Below, piece after piece: positions 6,991-8,590 of a DNA stretch of 8,590 nt; the first letter of the stretch is position 1, and each line of letters starts with the position of its first letter. This DNA comes from an uncultured Christensenellaceae bacterium. Its GTDB lineage: Bacteria > Bacillota > Clostridia > Christensenellales > CAG-138. The stretch is taken from positions 1 through 8,590 of the forward strand of contig CABSAH010000068.1 of assembly GCA_902475645.1 (NCBI GenBank), in the 5' to 3' direction. A program made the translations under genes and the position numbers. Below the pieces are notes generated by a model. That model was not told where the DNA came from, ran no database searches, and saw only the letters and a program-made list of their open reading frames with translations.

Positions 6991-7017
6991 TGATTACCCT
7001 CCTTTTTGATAAATGCG

Positions 7018-7036
7018 GGCTGAGTCCGTTTCAGCC
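7018..7036 (-). promoter_or_regulatory. Leader hairpin in the DUF1538 transcript
   Basis: GGCTGA and TCAGCC form a perfect 6-bp stem around a 7-base loop. If transcription starts near 7042, the hairpin sits almost at the 5' end of the message and 14 bases before the ribosome site. It might stabilise the transcript or bind a factor. I see no match to a riboswitch class I know, and the leader is too short for most. Confidence 0.4.
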
Positions 7037-7048
7037 ATATATTAGTTT

Positions 7049-7076
7049 AACATAACAAATATTTATATGCTACCAA
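7049..7076 (-). promoter_or_regulatory. Candidate promoter for the DUF1538-PII operon
   Basis: Reading the minus strand, TTGGTA (7076-7071) is followed after 16 bases by TATGTT (7054-7049), placing the start site near 7042 and giving a leader of about 50 bases. Both boxes match the consensus at 4 of 6 positions. Other AT-rich hexamers nearby (TATAAA, TAATAT) lack a partner box, so the exact position is uncertain. Confidence 0.35.
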
Positions 7077-7088
7077 AAGATTTGCGCA

Positions 7089-7110
7089 TTTGTGAAATAT
7101 CGGTCACAAA
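7089..7110. promoter_or_regulatory. Inverted-repeat operator TTTGTGA-N8-TCACAAA
   Basis: A perfect 7-bp inverted repeat with an 8-base spacer (7096-7103) lies between the nhaC-side terminator and the candidate DUF1538 promoter. Its centre is about 57 bases upstream of the predicted start site. The half-sites resemble those of CRP-type (TGTGA/TCACA) and Rex-type (TTGTGA/TCACAA) regulators, but both of those use a 6-base spacer, so the regulator is not identified. Its placement suits an activator of the DUF1538-PII operon. Confidence 0.45.
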
Positions 7111-7129
7111 GATAGAAGATTTGTTCATT

Positions 7130-7170
7130 ATATATAAAACAAGGCCGCATCCGATGTGGGATGTAGCCCT
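7130..7170 (-). terminator. Intrinsic terminator of the NhaC-family gene
   Basis: On the minus strand, arms 7170-7159 and 7152-7141 pair over 12 positions (one mismatch, two G-T wobbles) around a 6-base loop, GC-rich at the base, followed by TTGTTTTATATA. It starts 26 bases after the TAA of the antiporter gene and separates it from the DUF1538 operon, so the latter needs its own promoter. Confidence 0.7.
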
Positions 7171-7196
7171 GCAATGATTATGGGTTTTTGATTAGC

Positions 7197-8590
7197 TTAC
7201 GCCTGCTGCTTCTTGGACTCGGTAAGAGCCTTGTTGGCGGCAGCCATTTCTTCGAACATACCTGCGTTCTTCTTGGCAACAACGGCCTTTATTACGAACA
7301 GAGTGCCAATCATAAGCGCGATGGCTATGATGAGGTTGATCCAAACGTTCTGGATAAGGCCGGCCAGTATGAAGCTTACGAATGCCACTGCTGCAACGGT
7401 GAGTGCATAGGGCAGCTGAGTGAACACGTGATTCAGGTGGAAGCAGTGCGCACCCGCGGAGGCCATGATGGTGGTATCGGAAATGGGGGAGCAATGGTCG
7501 CCCATAACGCCGCCGGAGCAGGCCGCCGCAAGACCGATGGTGCAGAGTACAGGCTCAGTGCCGTAATCAAATACCGCAACCACTATGGGAGCCATTATAC
7601 CGATGGTGCCCCAGGAAGTACCGGTAGCAAAGCCTATCGCAGCGCCGATTATGAATATGACGGCGGGCAGGAACAGCTTGAGGCTTCCGGCGTTGGCCAT
7701 GGCCGCCCTTACGAATTCGGCGGAGTACATGGCAAAGCGGGTGAAGGAGCAAAGCGTCCATGCGAAGGTAAGTATCAGTATGGGGGCAATCATCTGTATG
7801 AAGCCCTGAGGTATGGATGCCATGGACTTTTCAAACGTGAATGCGCCGCGGATCCAGAAGTAGATTATGGTGAATATAAGCGCTATCATGCCGCCGAGTG
7901 CAAGAGCCGGTCCTGCCTCAGCATTGGAGAATGCAACAACGAAGTCCTGATAGGCTTCCTCGCCGGGCGTGAAGTATCCGCCGGAGAACACAAGCGCTAT
8001 AACGCATACGATTATAAGCACCACAACGGGGATGAGCAGGTCGAGTACGGAGGACTTGCCGCTGGCAGGCTTCTCGTAATCGTCCGCGCCTTCGAAGGGA
8101 CGCTCGGGAGTGGTGAACAGGTCATCCTTAACCTGCGCGTTATACTCATGCTTAAGCATGGAGCCGTAGTCAAGATTGATAATGCTGGTGACGACAATCA
8201 TAACAAGCGTCAGCAGGCAGTAGTAGTTCCACGGAATCTGCTTTACGAAAAGCTCGATACCGTTGATATCGGCGGTGGTTACGTAGCCGGAGATGGCAGC
8301 CGCCCAAGAGGAAACCGGAGCAATCATGCAGACCGGCGCAGCGGTAGCATCGATTATGTACGCAAGCTTAGCGCGGCTGATCTTATGGCCTTCCGTGACA
8401 GGACGCATAACGGCGCCGACGGTGAGGCAGTTGAAATAGTCGTCAATGAAAATGAGTATGCCGAGGAGCATGGTGAGAAGCTGAGCGGCACAGCGGGACT
8501 TAACGGTTTTCTTCGCCCAGCGGCCAAATGCTTCGCTTCCGCCGCCCTTGTTCATCAGGTCAACCATTATGCCGAGGACTACCAGGAATA
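7197..8590 (-). CDS. NhaC-family Na+/H+ antiporter, 5' end outside the window (partial)
   Basis: The C-terminal 463 codons of a polytopic secondary transporter of the NhaC family (PF03553), which exchanges Na+ (or a carboxylate pair, as in the malate/lactate member MleN) for protons across the cytoplasmic membrane. Counting from the first internal Met (codon at 8567-8565), family marks are FIDDYFNCLTVG (40-51), ATGTSWGT (314-321) and the hallmark GDHCSPISDTT (356-366, encoded at 7470-7502). There are many hydrophobic spans, a soluble loop at about 134-172 rich in acidic residues, and a short hydrophilic tail ending KKQQA. The frame stays open to the window edge through FLVVLGI, which fits the family, so the Met at 8567 is internal and the true start lies beyond 8590, probably by about 80-100 codons. 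The specific substrate cannot be told from this part. A terminator follows it. Confidence 0.92.
   Translation of the reverse strand, partial: FLVVLGIMVDLMNKGGGSEAFGRWAKKTVKSRCAAQLLTMLLGILIFIDDYFNCLTVGAVMRPVTEGHKISRAKLAYIIDATAAPVCMIAPVSSWAAAISGYVTTADINGIELFVKQIPWNYYCLLTLVMIVVTSIINLDYGSMLKHEYNAQVKDDLFTTPERPFEGADDYEKPASGKSSVLDLLIPVVVLIIVCVIALVFSGGYFTPGEEAYQDFVVAFSNAEAGPALALGGMIALIFTIIYFWIRGAFTFEKSMASIPQGFIQMIAPILILTFAWTLCSFTRFAMYSAEFVRAAMANAGSLKLFLPAVIFIIGAAIGFATGTSWGTIGIMAPIVVAVFDYGTEPVLCTIGLAAACSGGVMGDHCSPISDTTIMASAGAHCFHLNHVFTQLPYALTVAAVAFVSFILAGLIQNVWINLIIAIALMIGTLFVIKAVVAKKNAGMFEEMAAANKALTESKKQQA

Noticed and set aside
6554..7009. Plus-strand open frame of 151 codons opposite the DUF1538 gene
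   Set aside because: Antisense to a well-supported membrane protein; its Thr/Ser/Met/Ile-rich composition is the expected mirror of hydrophobic codons, with no recognisable domain.
6991..7130. Na+ or Li+ riboswitch in the DUF1538 leader
   Set aside because: Expected from the gene type, but the predicted leader is only about 50 bases with one 6-bp hairpin, and I recognise no conserved riboswitch core.
8565..8567. Met at 8567 as the start of the NhaC-family protein
   Set aside because: The frame stays open to the window edge with family-like hydrophobic residues, and the N-terminal part of the family is missing, so this Met is internal.

Overview
The window looks like chromosomal core and transport DNA of an anaerobic Bacillota, most likely a gut-type Clostridia lineage. 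The evidence is the cdaA-cdaR pair followed by the COG2509-type FAD protein (a clostridial arrangement), strong purine-rich Shine-Dalgarno sites, TTG and GTG starts, many ATA and AGG codons, and roughly 50% GC judged by eye. No rRNA, tRNA, CRISPR array, transposon or prophage gene is visible.

Left half (about 65-4735, + strand): a promoter precedes a small coiled-coil-like protein of unknown function (129-374). A possible 29-codon ORF overlaps its stop. A second promoter and a leader hairpin lead into a tightly packed run: cdaA (membrane diadenylate cyclase, TTG start), cdaR (YbbR-domain regulator, ATGA overlap), a COG2509-type FAD-dependent protein (1-base gap) and a GNAT acetyltransferase (GTG start). 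The run ends at a strong hairpin between convergent genes that can serve as terminator for both strands. glmM, the usual third member of the cdaA-cdaR cluster, is not here.

Right half (8590-4754, - strand): the C-terminal 463 codons of an NhaC-family Na+/H+ antiporter run in from the right edge and end at their own terminator. Then comes a regulatory intergenic region with a perfect 7-bp inverted repeat (TTTGTGA-N8-TCACAAA), a candidate promoter and a 5' leader hairpin. This leads into a two-gene operon with ATGA coupling: a duplicated DUF1538 membrane protein (511 aa) and a tandem-domain PII-like protein (234 aa).

How they may work together: CdaA and CdaR make and control c-di-AMP, which in Bacillota governs K+ and osmolyte balance. 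The facing side encodes NhaC and a DUF1538 transporter-like protein with a dedicated PII-like partner. The most interesting unit is DUF1538 plus tandem PII. The membrane protein shows two homologous halves whose charged loops fit inverted topology. The PII-like protein is itself a head-to-tail duplication with a degenerate nucleotide-binding B-loop. A cation transporter gated by a divergent PII sensor is a reasonable hypothesis, but nothing in the sequence alone proves the substrate or the ligand.
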